Under the pieces are notes generated by a model. That model was not told the DNA's origin and did no database searches. It saw only the letters and a program-made list of their open reading frames with translations. This document shows, in pieces, positions 56,708-64,000 of a stretch of DNA of 64,000 nucleotides (position 1 is the first letter of the stretch; the number at the start of each line of letters is the position of its first letter). The translations under genes and the position numbers were made by a program. Origin of the DNA: JAVBOO01 sp031550435. Its GTDB lineage: Bacteria > Bacillota > Clostridia > Lachnospirales > WRAX01. Where the stretch lies: NCBI GenBank assembly GCA_031550435.1, contig JAVBOO010000011.1:1-64000 (forward strand). Reading direction: 5' to 3'.

Positions 56708-56960
56708 TTTTTTAAAAATAATACCAACTCCAAAATAAGCACTGCCCGCTGCAAACGATTTCGCCGTGAAACATCCGGGTTTGCCGCTACTGTGCCCGCT
56801 AGTTTCGTTACCGAAGTAATAACTTTATCAGCTTCTAAAAAAATTATATTATAACCTCGTCCAAATTGCAAACGCGTTTTGCCCGAAAAGCCGGATTTTT
56901 CCATAAACCCGACAAAAAAAGCCCAACCGGCTTAACGATCGGACTTCTTGTTATGATTTT
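56708..56960. other. Intergenic region upstream of lepB
   Basis: No gene is visible. A short piece GTTACCGAAGTAATAA near 56807 looks like an isolated element B end. The lepB promoter should be in the first 120 bases on the minus strand but no clear pair of boxes was seen. Confidence 0.4.
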
Positions 56961-57224
56961 ACTCCCGCGGAAGTTACAGTCGTTTAAGAACATATCAGTC
57001 TTAAACGACTGTAGGACGTGGGGCGTTAAATTCAAAACCGCTCAAGCTTCGCTTGGACGGTTTTAAATTTAACTGACTATAAATACCGTATAAAATACTT
57101 ACGCGGTTACTCGTGCCGAGCAGCCGCGTCTAGGTACGCCGCAGTGCTCAAATGCGGCACATCTGCGTCTTAGCAAGTGAACAGCAAAATATAGCGTTTT
57201 CCTATATTTTGTTGCCGAAGTAAT
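56961..57224 (+). repeat. Element B, copy B6, carrying an inserted two-hairpin segment
   Basis: B begins CTCCCGCGGAAGTTA and is then broken by about 105 bases (56976-57080) before resuming AAATACCGTATAAAATACTT and running to GCCGAAGTAAT. The insert has two hairpins: CAGTCGTTTAAGA with TCTTAAACGACTG (56977-57011, perfect) and GTTAAATTCAAAACCG with CGGTTTTAAATTTAAC (57025-57073, one mismatch). The insertion point is the same as that of element A1 in the 5919 copy. A related GTCGTTTAAG/CTTAAAC palindrome lies at about 56120-56147. Confidence 0.88.
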
Positions 57225-57266
57225 ATACAGCCACTCTAATAGACGAGCCGGCTCGGTTTTCTTTTG

Positions 57267-57752
57267 CTAGCTGAACAGCAGTTTTTCCACATCGATAAGC
57301 AGCTTCATCGAACCCTCGGTCTTACCGATGTTTTTAACAAACAGATTCGCCTTGTTCAACTTCGCACTCGGAGCGGGAAGTATATCTTCATCCGGAATGA
57401 TAGCGCAGCCGCTGACGGAATCGACAATCAAACCTATTATCATATCATTGGTGTTAAGGACTATTATACAAGTCTGGTCGCCGTACTCTTTTTCTTCCTT
57501 GCCGAAACGCAGTCTGACGCTCATTACCGGCGCTATGTCTCCTCTGAGATTAACAATGCCCTTTATACAGGCAGGAGTATCCGGAACCGGAGTTATGCTG
57601 AATATATTTATTATTTCCTTGACTGCCAATACCTCTATAGCGTAATTCTCGCTGCCTATTTCGAAGCAGAGAAACATGTCTTTCATCGTGTCTTCATGAA
57701 CGGCGGTCTTGCCGTCGTAGTCCGTATAGCTTTCGGAGTTTAACTCGCTCAT
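57267..57752 (-). CDS. cheW: Chemotaxis coupling protein CheW
   Basis: The 161-residue CheW domain protein has MFLCFEIGSENYAIEVLAVK, EIINIFSITPVPDTPACIKG and IVNLRGDIAPVMSVRLRFG, and a C-terminal INLLIDVEKLL-like end (MKLLIDVEKLLFS). It links methyl-accepting receptors to CheA. The gene starts 15 bases after cheA and is last of three chemotaxis genes. No receptor, cheY or flagellar gene is in the window. Element B6 follows downstream. Confidence 0.94.
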   Translation of the reverse strand: MSELNSESYTDYDGKTAVHEDTMKDMFLCFEIGSENYAIEVLAVKEIINIFSITPVPDTPACIKGIVNLRGDIAPVMSVRLRFGKEEKEYGDQTCIIVLNTNDMIIGLIVDSVSGCAIIPDEDILPAPSAKLNKANLFVKNIGKTEGSMKLLIDVEKLLFS

Positions 57753-57767
57753 TTTTTACCCTCCCGT

Positions 57768-59795
57768 CTATTTGTCAAAGAAACCGGCCACATCCAAAAT
57801 AAGACTGATGTCACCGTTTCCGAGCAGTGTGCAGCCGCTAATGCCCTTGACCTTCCCGATATACTTCGGCATGTTTTTAAGAACAACCTGCTGCTGACCG
57901 AGCAAGGTATCGACAAACAGACAGATAATCTGGTCGCCGTTTTCGAGCATTATCATTATGCCCTCATCCGGATTCGTATACTTGGGAGTCATACCGAAGA
58001 ACTCGTAAAGCCTGACGATATTGTAAACCTCTCCTCTGACGGTTATCATTTCGTTTCCGTTCGGGTCGAGGAAAATGTCCTTCATCCTGGGCTTAAAGCT
58101 GTCTCTTATAGCAAGTATCGGGAGCGTAAACTTCGAATCTCCGACAGTTACAAGCATACCGTCGATAATAGCCAGAGTCAGAGGTATTTTCATCGTGAAC
58201 GTCGAGCCCTCGCCCGGCGTGCTGTCAACAAATACCTGCCCGTTAACAAGCTCAAGGTTTTTAAAGACAACGTCCATTCCGACGCCCCTGCCTGAAAACT
58301 CCGTAACTTTTTCGTTTGTCGAGAACCCCGGCATGAATACAAACTGGAATATTTCCTTGTCGCTGTATTCGTTTTCGGGTTTTGTAAGCATGCCGTTATT
58401 TTTCGCCTTGTTAAGAATTTTTGCCTTGTTCAAACCGGCTCCGTCATCCCTGATTCTGATGATAACGTCACTGCCGGAGCTTTCGGCCTCAAGGCTTATT
58501 GTACCCTTCGGGTCTTTTCCGCCCGCCTCCCTTGTCTCCGGAAGCTCAATCCCGTGGTCGGCCGAGTTTCTTATTATGTGCATTATAGGATCGGCTATGT
58601 GCTCGATAATATTTTTATCGACTTCTGTTTCTTCTCCGTATATTTCGAGCTGAATATCTTTTCCGAGCTGCTTGCACATGTCTCTTACGATTCTGTTCAT
58701 TTTGAAAAACGTTGCCGAAAGCGGCACCATTCTTAGACTCATAATCGTGTTTTGCATCTCTTTTATTATGGATTTCAGCTGTCTTGCCTCTTTGTAAAAA
58801 CCATCCAGAGCAAGACCCTCAAGCTCGGGGTTCTGAGTTACCATGGCTTCGGATATGACGAGCTCGCCCATAAGCTTCAGCAAATCGTCAAGCTTTCCGA
58901 CGTTAACGCTTATCATGCTTGAACCGGCAGCTTTTTTGATCGACTGATTCGCGTCTTTAACAGCCGAATGAGCAGAAGCGGATGAAACCGAGGCTGACGA
59001 AGCTCCGTTTGAGCTCTTTTTTTCTTCGGGCGCGGCATCATGTTTTTCAGGCTCGATACTCAGCTCTTTGAGATAAATGGTCGCAGCCAGCATCTCTCTG
59101 AGCTCCTCAAGTATTTGATATGTTACTATCTTAAGCTTCAGCCCGTTCGCGCGGATAATGTCGATTGACGCTTCGTCTATAAGATTTTCAGGCACTGACG
59201 CGCATGATATCACATGGTCTTTAATGTTATGGACAACTGTAAAAGCCCGAACATTCTCCATTTCACATCCGTCATCAAATCGAAGCACAACATCGAACAC
59301 GTTCGCGTTTTCCGGAACATCCTCAGGAGAAACTTCGGCCGTGCTGTTCCCGATGGAAGCAGGCTGAGCATCCGGCTTTGCCGGTTCAGGCTTAGCGCCG
59401 CCTTTAATAAAATTAAGAAATTCCTTGATCCTTGCAATATTTTCGGAATCGTCTCCGTCTGCCGGGGCATCCGCCTCAATTTTGGCGATTTCTTCTTTAA
59501 TAAAGTCGACACTCGAAAGGACAAGGTCTGTAATCTTCGAAAAGTCTACATCACTCGGGTTCTCCTCTCTGAGATAAAAGAACAAATCCTCGATGGCATG
59601 AGCAGAAACCGCTATGCCCGTAAACTCCATCATAGCGGCAGAACCCTTTATCGTATGCATGACGCGAAATATTTCGTTTATACCGTCCATACTGTAACCG
59701 GTATCGCCCTGAACAATGTTTTGCTCAAGATGCTGGAGCAGCTGTGACATCTCGAATGTAAACATTTCAATCATTGACCTGTCGAAGTCTGACAA
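57768..59795 (-). CDS. cheA: Chemotaxis histidine kinase CheA
   Basis: The 675-residue product has the phosphotransfer domain with H47 (FRVMHTIKGSAAMMEFTG), a P2-like region, a Ser/Ala linker (NGASSASVSSASAHSA), dimerisation helices (VNVGKLDDLLKLMGELVISE), the ATPase domain (HIIRNSADHGIELPETRE; DDGAGLNKAKIL; GRGVGMDVVFKNLE) and a CheW-like regulatory domain at the C-terminus. It phosphorylates response regulators when receptors signal. It lies between cheR and cheW in one minus-strand unit. Length is usual. Confidence 0.96.
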   Translation of the reverse strand: MSDFDRSMIEMFTFEMSQLLQHLEQNIVQGDTGYSMDGINEIFRVMHTIKGSAAMMEFTGIAVSAHAIEDLFFYLREENPSDVDFSKITDLVLSSVDFIKEEIAKIEADAPADGDDSENIARIKEFLNFIKGGAKPEPAKPDAQPASIGNSTAEVSPEDVPENANVFDVVLRFDDGCEMENVRAFTVVHNIKDHVISCASVPENLIDEASIDIIRANGLKLKIVTYQILEELREMLAATIYLKELSIEPEKHDAAPEEKKSSNGASSASVSSASAHSAVKDANQSIKKAAGSSMISVNVGKLDDLLKLMGELVISEAMVTQNPELEGLALDGFYKEARQLKSIIKEMQNTIMSLRMVPLSATFFKMNRIVRDMCKQLGKDIQLEIYGEETEVDKNIIEHIADPIMHIIRNSADHGIELPETREAGGKDPKGTISLEAESSGSDVIIRIRDDGAGLNKAKILNKAKNNGMLTKPENEYSDKEIFQFVFMPGFSTNEKVTEFSGRGVGMDVVFKNLELVNGQVFVDSTPGEGSTFTMKIPLTLAIIDGMLVTVGDSKFTLPILAIRDSFKPRMKDIFLDPNGNEMITVRGEVYNIVRLYEFFGMTPKYTNPDEGIMIMLENGDQIICLFVDTLLGQQQVVLKNMPKYIGKVKGISGCTLLGNGDISLILDVAGFFDK

Positions 59796-59829
59796 AACAC
59801 ATCACCTTTTCTGAGTTGTTCGTTATATA

Positions 59830-60642
59830 CTATACTCTTCTGTAAATTGCCGGTTTTACATATTTATATTTTACGTTCTGCATATTTACCGTTTCGGAGT
59901 GTCCCACAAACAAAAAACCACCGGGTTCAAGCACATCCGCAAATCTGTCAATTAACTCGTCTTTGGTCGGCGTGTCAAAGTATATCATTACGTTACGGCA
60001 GAAAATAACCTGAAATTTTTTCTTGAACGGCAGTCTTTCTTCCATTAGGTTGAATTTTCTGTAAAACACTTTTGATTTTATATCGTCAGTTACGGCAAAA
60101 TCTGTACCGTGTTTTCGAAAATATCTTTTTTTCCAAGCTTCGGGCATGGGTTTGATGCTTTCTTCGCTGTAAACGCCGTTAACGGCTTTCTGCAAGACTT
60201 TTACCGAAATATCCGTTGCCAGAATCTCCGTGTTCCAGCCGGGTTTGTCGGCAAAAAAATCGTTTATTATCATTTGAAGCGTATAAGGCTCTTCTCCGGT
60301 TGAAGACGCTGCACACCAAAGCCTCAAATCTCTAACTTGGGCATACTCTTCGGCTATATACGGCAGCACGCAGTCTTTGAAATACACAAAATGATCAGGC
60401 TCACGCATAAAAAACGTATGATTTGTAGTGACTCGGTTGATAAATTTTATTATTGCTTCGCCGGACCTGTCGTTCAACAGGTCGTCAAAATATTCCGTAA
60501 ACGATTGAAAACCTTTTGCCTCAAGCTCGGATTTAAGCCTTGAGTAAATGAGCGATTTTTTTTCCGCCCCTAATGTTATACCGTAATTTTTCTTGATATA
60601 TTCGCTTATCCTTTGAAATTCACTGAGGGTTAACTCTTTCAT
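59830..60642 (-). CDS. cheR: Chemotaxis protein methyltransferase CheR
   Basis: The 270-residue product has an N-terminal helical domain (LTLSEFQRISEYIKKNYGIT) and a SAM-binding domain with RLWCAASSTGEEPYTLQMII, TDISVKVLQKAVNGVYSEES and FQVIFCRNVMIYFDTPTKDE. It methylates receptor glutamates for adaptation. It is the first gene of the cheR-cheA-cheW unit, with GAGCGGATATG upstream. The matching methylesterase CheB is not in the window. Confidence 0.95.
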   Translation of the reverse strand: MKELTLSEFQRISEYIKKNYGITLGAEKKSLIYSRLKSELEAKGFQSFTEYFDDLLNDRSGEAIIKFINRVTTNHTFFMREPDHFVYFKDCVLPYIAEEYAQVRDLRLWCAASSTGEEPYTLQMIINDFFADKPGWNTEILATDISVKVLQKAVNGVYSEESIKPMPEAWKKRYFRKHGTDFAVTDDIKSKVFYRKFNLMEERLPFKKKFQVIFCRNVMIYFDTPTKDELIDRFADVLEPGGFLFVGHSETVNMQNVKYKYVKPAIYRRV

Positions 60643-60791
60643 ATCCGCTCCTTATTCTGACAATTTCCCCCCGGTCTGCCAAAACCCGGAATGATTTGTG
60701 AAATTTGACCGGCTTACTCTTGTTTGCAGCCGTCTTACTTATGTCATATTTCCGTATTTTCTTTTTGCGCCGAATATAATATACTTTATAT

Positions 60792-60950
60792 ATCACCGCG
60801 GAAGTTAAATACCGTTTAAAATACTTACGCGGTTACTTGGCCCGAGCAGACGTGCTTAGATACGCCGCAGCGCTACAATGCGGCGCATCTGCGTCTAAGC
60901 TTGAGAACAACAAAATATAGCGTTTTCCTATATTTTGTTGCCGAAGTAAT
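60792..60950 (+). repeat. Element B, copy B7
   Basis: A full-length copy with ATCACCGCGGAAGTTAAATA start and GCCGAAGTAAT end. The first hairpin is GATACGCCGCA/TGCGGCGCATC and the second CAACAAAATATAG/CTATATTTTGTTG. It sits between divergent cheR and the oxaloacetate decarboxylase operon. Confidence 0.93.
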
Positions 60951-60993
60951 ATCTAAAAAACTAATTTGTGTATTTCTGTCATAAATTATGTGA

Positions 60994-60999
60994 TATAAT
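60994..60999 (+). promoter_or_regulatory. Extended -10 promoter of the oxaloacetate decarboxylase operon
   Basis: TGA-TATAAT (60991-60999) is an extended -10 element. The -35 region is poor. The start near 61006 leaves a leader of about 65 nt before ATG 61072. The promoter lies 41 bases past the end of element B7. Confidence 0.6.
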
Positions 61000-61071
61000 C
61001 ACTAACAACTGCCAAAAACAAAGCTTTGCCTACGGCTGCATGTTTTCGGCATCACTTATAAGGAGGATAAC

Positions 61072-62448
61072 ATGAAAATTCGTTTTACGGAGACTGTGTT
61101 GCGCGATGCTCAGCAATCTCTTCTCGCAACCCGCATGCCGACTTCAAAATTCACGGAAATATTGAGCGTGATGGACAAGGCGGGATTTTATTCTTTGGAG
61201 TGCTGGGGAGGAGCAACGTTCGACTCGTGTCTCAGATATTTGAACGAGGATCCCTGGGAAAGACTTCGTACAATCAAAAAGAATGTTAAAAACACGAAGC
61301 TGCAAATGCTTCTGCGAGGTCAGAACATCCTCGGCTATAAGCATTATCCCGACGATATCGTCCGGCTTTTTGTAAGAAAATCCATAGAAAACGGCATCAG
61401 CGTTATGCGTATATTCGATGCGCTCAATGACCTTCGGAATATAGAAACCGCAGTTGACGAAACTGTCAAACGCGGCGGAGAAGCACAGTGCGCGATTTCC
61501 TATACAACCTCTCCCGTTCATACTATCGAGGCCTATGCAAAGCTCGGCAAGCGTATGGAAGAAATAGGCGCAAAATCAATATGCATTAAAGACATGGCCG
61601 GCATAATGGGCCCGCAAGAAGCCTATGACCTTGTAAAAGCGCTCAAATCTACGGTTAAAGTTCCGATACAGCTCCACACGCATTCAACGACAGGTCTAGG
61701 CCCTCTTACGCTGTTAAAAGCGATAGAAGCAGGTTGTGACGGTATCGATACGGCAATTTCGTGCCTGTCCGGCGGTACGAGCCAGCCCGCAACGGAATCC
61801 ATGGCATACTCGCTTAAGCAACTCGGTTATGATATCGGCTTAAACTTCAATGTTCTTAAGCAGATAAACGATTTCTTTAAGCCTATTAAGGACGAATACG
61901 TTAAATCCGGCTTGCTTGACGCCTTTGTTCTCGGAACCGAAACAGATGCTCTCAACTATCAGATACCAGGAGGCATGCTCTCAAACCTTATCGCCCAGCT
62001 CAAACAGCAAAACGCGATTGACAAACTTGAAGAGGTTCTTCAGGAGACGCCGAAAGTCAGAGCAGACCTCGGTTATCCCCCTCTTGTAACTCCTATGAGT
62101 CAAATGGTCGGGGTTCAGGCCGCTTCTAACGTTCTCGCGGGAGAAAGATACAAAAACGTTTCAAACGAAATCCGTTCATATATTAAGGGAGAATATGGCA
62201 CACCTCCCGGAGAAATCAATCCTGAAATCATAAAAACAATTCTCGGAGACGAAACTCGTATAACAGAACGTTATGCCGCAACACTCAAGCCCGGCTACGA
62301 AACTGCCAAAAAAGAAGCCGGAGCCCTCGCCCGTTCGGACGAAGATGTGCTCAGTTATGCTTCCTTCCCTCAGATCGCTGAGAAATTTTTCAAAGCCCGC
62401 AAAGAAAAAGAAGAAAATGTTGTCAAATACACCATCACAAAAATATAA
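61072..62448 (+). CDS. oadA: Oxaloacetate decarboxylase alpha subunit (carboxyltransferase)
   Basis: The product is 458 residues from ATG 61072, with TATAAGGAGG upstream. It is a TIM-barrel carboxyltransferase of the pyruvate carboxylase B type: metal and substrate residues lie in LRDAQQSLLATRMPT (D12), CIKDMAGIMG (K173, expected carbamylated) and LHTHSTTG (H202, H204). It moves the carboxyl group of oxaloacetate to biotin. It lacks the usual C-terminal biotin domain, which is a separate gene downstream. The order alpha, gamma, biotin carrier, beta makes a complete membrane sodium pump. Confidence 0.95.
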   Translation: MKIRFTETVLRDAQQSLLATRMPTSKFTEILSVMDKAGFYSLECWGGATFDSCLRYLNEDPWERLRTIKKNVKNTKLQMLLRGQNILGYKHYPDDIVRLFVRKSIENGISVMRIFDALNDLRNIETAVDETVKRGGEAQCAISYTTSPVHTIEAYAKLGKRMEEIGAKSICIKDMAGIMGPQEAYDLVKALKSTVKVPIQLHTHSTTGLGPLTLLKAIEAGCDGIDTAISCLSGGTSQPATESMAYSLKQLGYDIGLNFNVLKQINDFFKPIKDEYVKSGLLDAFVLGTETDALNYQIPGGMLSNLIAQLKQQNAIDKLEEVLQETPKVRADLGYPPLVTPMSQMVGVQAASNVLAGERYKNVSNEIRSYIKGEYGTPPGEINPEIIKTILGDETRITERYAATLKPGYETAKKEAGALARSDEDVLSYASFPQIAEKFFKARKEKEENVVKYTITKI

Positions 62449-62460
62449 AGGAGGCGCGCC

Positions 62461-62769
62461 GTGGAGATAAAAAATGCTTTAGACGCGATACTGCCTTCCC
62501 TGCTCGGAATGCTTGTAGTTTTTATAATGCTGGCTCTCATAATGGGTGTTATCTATATCATATCCGCGATTTTCAGACCAAAGAAACAAGAGCTTATCGA
62601 AGAATCGTATGAGGCTGCGCCCGCAGAACTTGCCCCCGGTTCAGCCGGCGGCGTAATGCTTTACGACACGCCTGATCGCGCCGCGGCTATGATCATGGCG
62701 ATAGTTGCTGACAAAATGAAAAAACCGCTTAACCAACTGCGCTTTATCTCGATAAAGCGTGTCAAATAG
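62461..62769 (+). CDS. oadG: Oxaloacetate decarboxylase gamma-like subunit OadG
   Basis: The product is 102 residues from GTG 62461, with AAAGGAGGCG upstream. One N-terminal membrane helix (LLGMLVVFIMLALIMGVIYI) is followed by a polar tail (RPKKQELIEESYEAAPAELA) and a helix AAAMIMAIVADKMKKPLNQL. This is the OadG/DcpG layout: an anchor that holds the alpha and biotin subunits to the beta channel. The gene lies between alpha and the biotin carrier with 12- and 19-base gaps. Confidence 0.88.
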   Translation: MEIKNALDAILPSLLGMLVVFIMLALIMGVIYIISAIFRPKKQELIEESYEAAPAELAPGSAGGVMLYDTPDRAAAMIMAIVADKMKKPLNQLRFISIKRVK

Positions 62770-62788
62770 ATGATGGAGGCAAAACTGT

Positions 62789-63178
62789 ATGAAATATAAA
62801 GTAACTCTAAATAAAATCACCTATGAAGTGGAAGTTACGGACGGTGAAGCCGTTCTCCTCAACGAATTTGAAGCTGTCGCTCCCGCTCCCGCAGCCGTTT
62901 CCGCTCCTCAGGCTGCGACCGCGCCCTCAGCTGCTCCCACTCAAGCAGCGCCGCAGCTCGCATCTGGCGAAGTTATAAAATCGCCTATGCCGGGAACTAT
63001 CGTAAACGTTAAATTCCAAACCGGCGCGGCAGTTAAAAAGGGCGACACACTTGTCGTTCTTGAAGCAATGAAAATGGAAAACGAGATAAAGGCCGGCAGA
63101 GACGGTAAAATCGTTCAGGTACTTGTCGCTAAAGGAGCAGCCGTTGAAACCGGCACAGCTCTTGTAGTTCTCGGTTAG
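62789..63178 (+). CDS. Biotin carboxyl carrier protein of the decarboxylase
   Basis: The 129-residue product starts with MKYKVTLNKITYEVEVTDGE and an Ala/Pro swinging linker (about 30-58, PAPAAVSAPQAATAPSAAPT). The biotinyl domain has the biotinylation site EAMKMENEI (K95). It carries the carboxyl group from the alpha subunit to the beta subunit. The split from the alpha subunit resembles methylmalonyl-CoA and glutaconyl-CoA decarboxylases. A biotin ligase is not in the window. Confidence 0.95.
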   Translation: MKYKVTLNKITYEVEVTDGEAVLLNEFEAVAPAPAAVSAPQAATAPSAAPTQAAPQLASGEVIKSPMPGTIVNVKFQTGAAVKKGDTLVVLEAMKMENEIKAGRDGKIVQVLVAKGAAVETGTALVVLG

Positions 63179-63189
63179 GGGGGGTATAA

Positions 63190-64000
63190 GTGCTTGACGT
63201 AATAAAATCAATTTGGGAAGGCTCGGGCTTCTTCGGTCTGGTTACCGGCGACTGGAAGTCGCTTGTGATGATTATACTCGCCTGTGTCCTCCTGTATCTA
63301 GGTATTGTAAAAAAATTTGAACCGCTCCTGCTCATAGGTATTGCTTTCGGTATGCTGCTGACTAACCTTCCGTTTTCGGATATTTTTCATCCCGAATTAT
63401 TCGCCGAAAAAACGGTTGACTTCGGGCGTGTTCTGCATGAAGGCGGCCTGATGGATATACTCTATCTGGGCGTTAAACTCAATATCTATCCTTCGCTTAT
63501 TTTCCTCGGTGTCGGAGCTATGACCGACTTTGGCCCTCTGCTTGCAAACGCGAAATCTCTTATGCTCGGAGCCGCCGCTCAGCTGGGAATTTACTGTGCG
63601 TTTATTATCGCGATAGTACTCGGTTTCTCGGCACAGCAGGCCGGCGCAATCGGCATTATCGGCGGAGCTGACGGCCCGACGGCTATATGGCTGACAAGCA
63701 AACTCGCTCCGGATCTTCTCGGACCCATCGCAATCGCCGCATATTCGTATATGGCGCTGATTCCCCTTATTCAGCCTCCAATTATGCGTGCGCTTACAAC
63801 GAAAAAAGAACGAGAAGTGAAAATGGAACAGCTCAGGGAAGTTTCAAAAAAAGAAAAGATTGTATTCCCGATAATAGTCGCGGTATTCACGATACTTCTT
63901 CTCCCCTCGGTAGCGCCGCTTCTAGGTATGCTCATGCTCGGCAATCTTATGCGCGAATGCGGAGTTGTTGACAGACTTTCGGATACTGCTCAAAACGCAC
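63190..64000 (+). CDS. oadB: Sodium-translocating decarboxylase beta subunit OadB (partial, right edge)
   Basis: GTG 63190 lies 11 bases after the carrier stop, with TAGGGGGGG upstream. The frame stays open to the window end (about 270 residues). It contains many membrane segments, the family hallmark IGIIGGADGPTAIWLTSKLA, whose Asp is essential for sodium transport, and PPIMRALTTKKEREVKM. It decarboxylates carboxybiotin and exports sodium. The normal length is about 370-430 residues, so 100 or more lie outside. Confidence 0.94.
   Translation, partial: MLDVIKSIWEGSGFFGLVTGDWKSLVMIILACVLLYLGIVKKFEPLLLIGIAFGMLLTNLPFSDIFHPELFAEKTVDFGRVLHEGGLMDILYLGVKLNIYPSLIFLGVGAMTDFGPLLANAKSLMLGAAAQLGIYCAFIIAIVLGFSAQQAGAIGIIGGADGPTAIWLTSKLAPDLLGPIAIAAYSYMALIPLIQPPIMRALTTKKEREVKMEQLREVSKKEKIVFPIIVAVFTILLLPSVAPLLGMLMLGNLMRECGVVDRLSDTAQNA

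Overview
The window looks like an origin-proximal piece of a clostridial (Firmicutes, possibly Oscillospiraceae-like) chromosome carrying prophage material at its left end. The basis is the gyrB-gyrA pair, an rsmG-noc (nucleoid occlusion) pair within 10 kb of it, a sodium-pumping oxaloacetate decarboxylase, a DUF3787-like small protein, Gram-positive signals (strong GGAGG ribosome sites, lipoboxes, a sortase-type C-terminus) and a cheR-cheA-cheW cluster. The species cannot be named from sequence alone.

Layout. 1-5.6 kb: + strand end of a prophage (Big_2 structural protein end, holin, a type I toxin-antitoxin locus, ImmA/IrrE peptidase, amidase endolysin, a Panacea-domain/membrane-protein pair, small genes), abutting the 3' end of a tRNA-Lys gene. 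6.1-17.3 kb: a second, minus-strand phage block (zinc-ribbon and sigma-like regulators, terminase, portal, scaffold, capsid, connectors, tail tube, frameshifted tail chaperone). It stops before the tape measure and is interrupted by a radical SAM/DUF4130 DNA-repair pair and by dispersed repeats. 18.0-25.0 kb: one 2,300-residue surface adhesin. 25.9-30.5 kb: gyrBA. 30.6-33.0 kb: BlaR1-like/BlaI-like signalling pair. 33.2-36.2 kb: lipoprotein, small genes, DUF1294, rsmG, noc. 36.5-39.5 kb: TetR regulator plus ABC exporter. 39.7-41.0 kb: acetoacetate-type CoA-transferase. 41.3-44.5 kb: tripartite tricarboxylate transporter. 44.7-56.1 kb: long minus-strand run pepD, ftsY, smc, transglutaminase, DUF58, MoxR. 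56.2 kb: signal peptidase. 57.3-60.6 kb: cheW, cheA, cheR. 61.1-64 kb: oxaloacetate decarboxylase operon running off the right edge.

The most distinctive non-coding feature is two families of structured intergenic repeats. Element A is about 110 bp with seven copies. Element B is about 160 bp with seven copies, full or partial. Element A stems show compensatory changes between copies, and two copies of B carry other sequence inserted at the same internal point. A third repeat (C) has 23-bp inverted ends. They interrupt operons (tct, phage tail genes) and can even supply a gene's stop codon.

Coordinates and translations were read by eye. No database search was run, so family names rest on recognised motifs and gene order.
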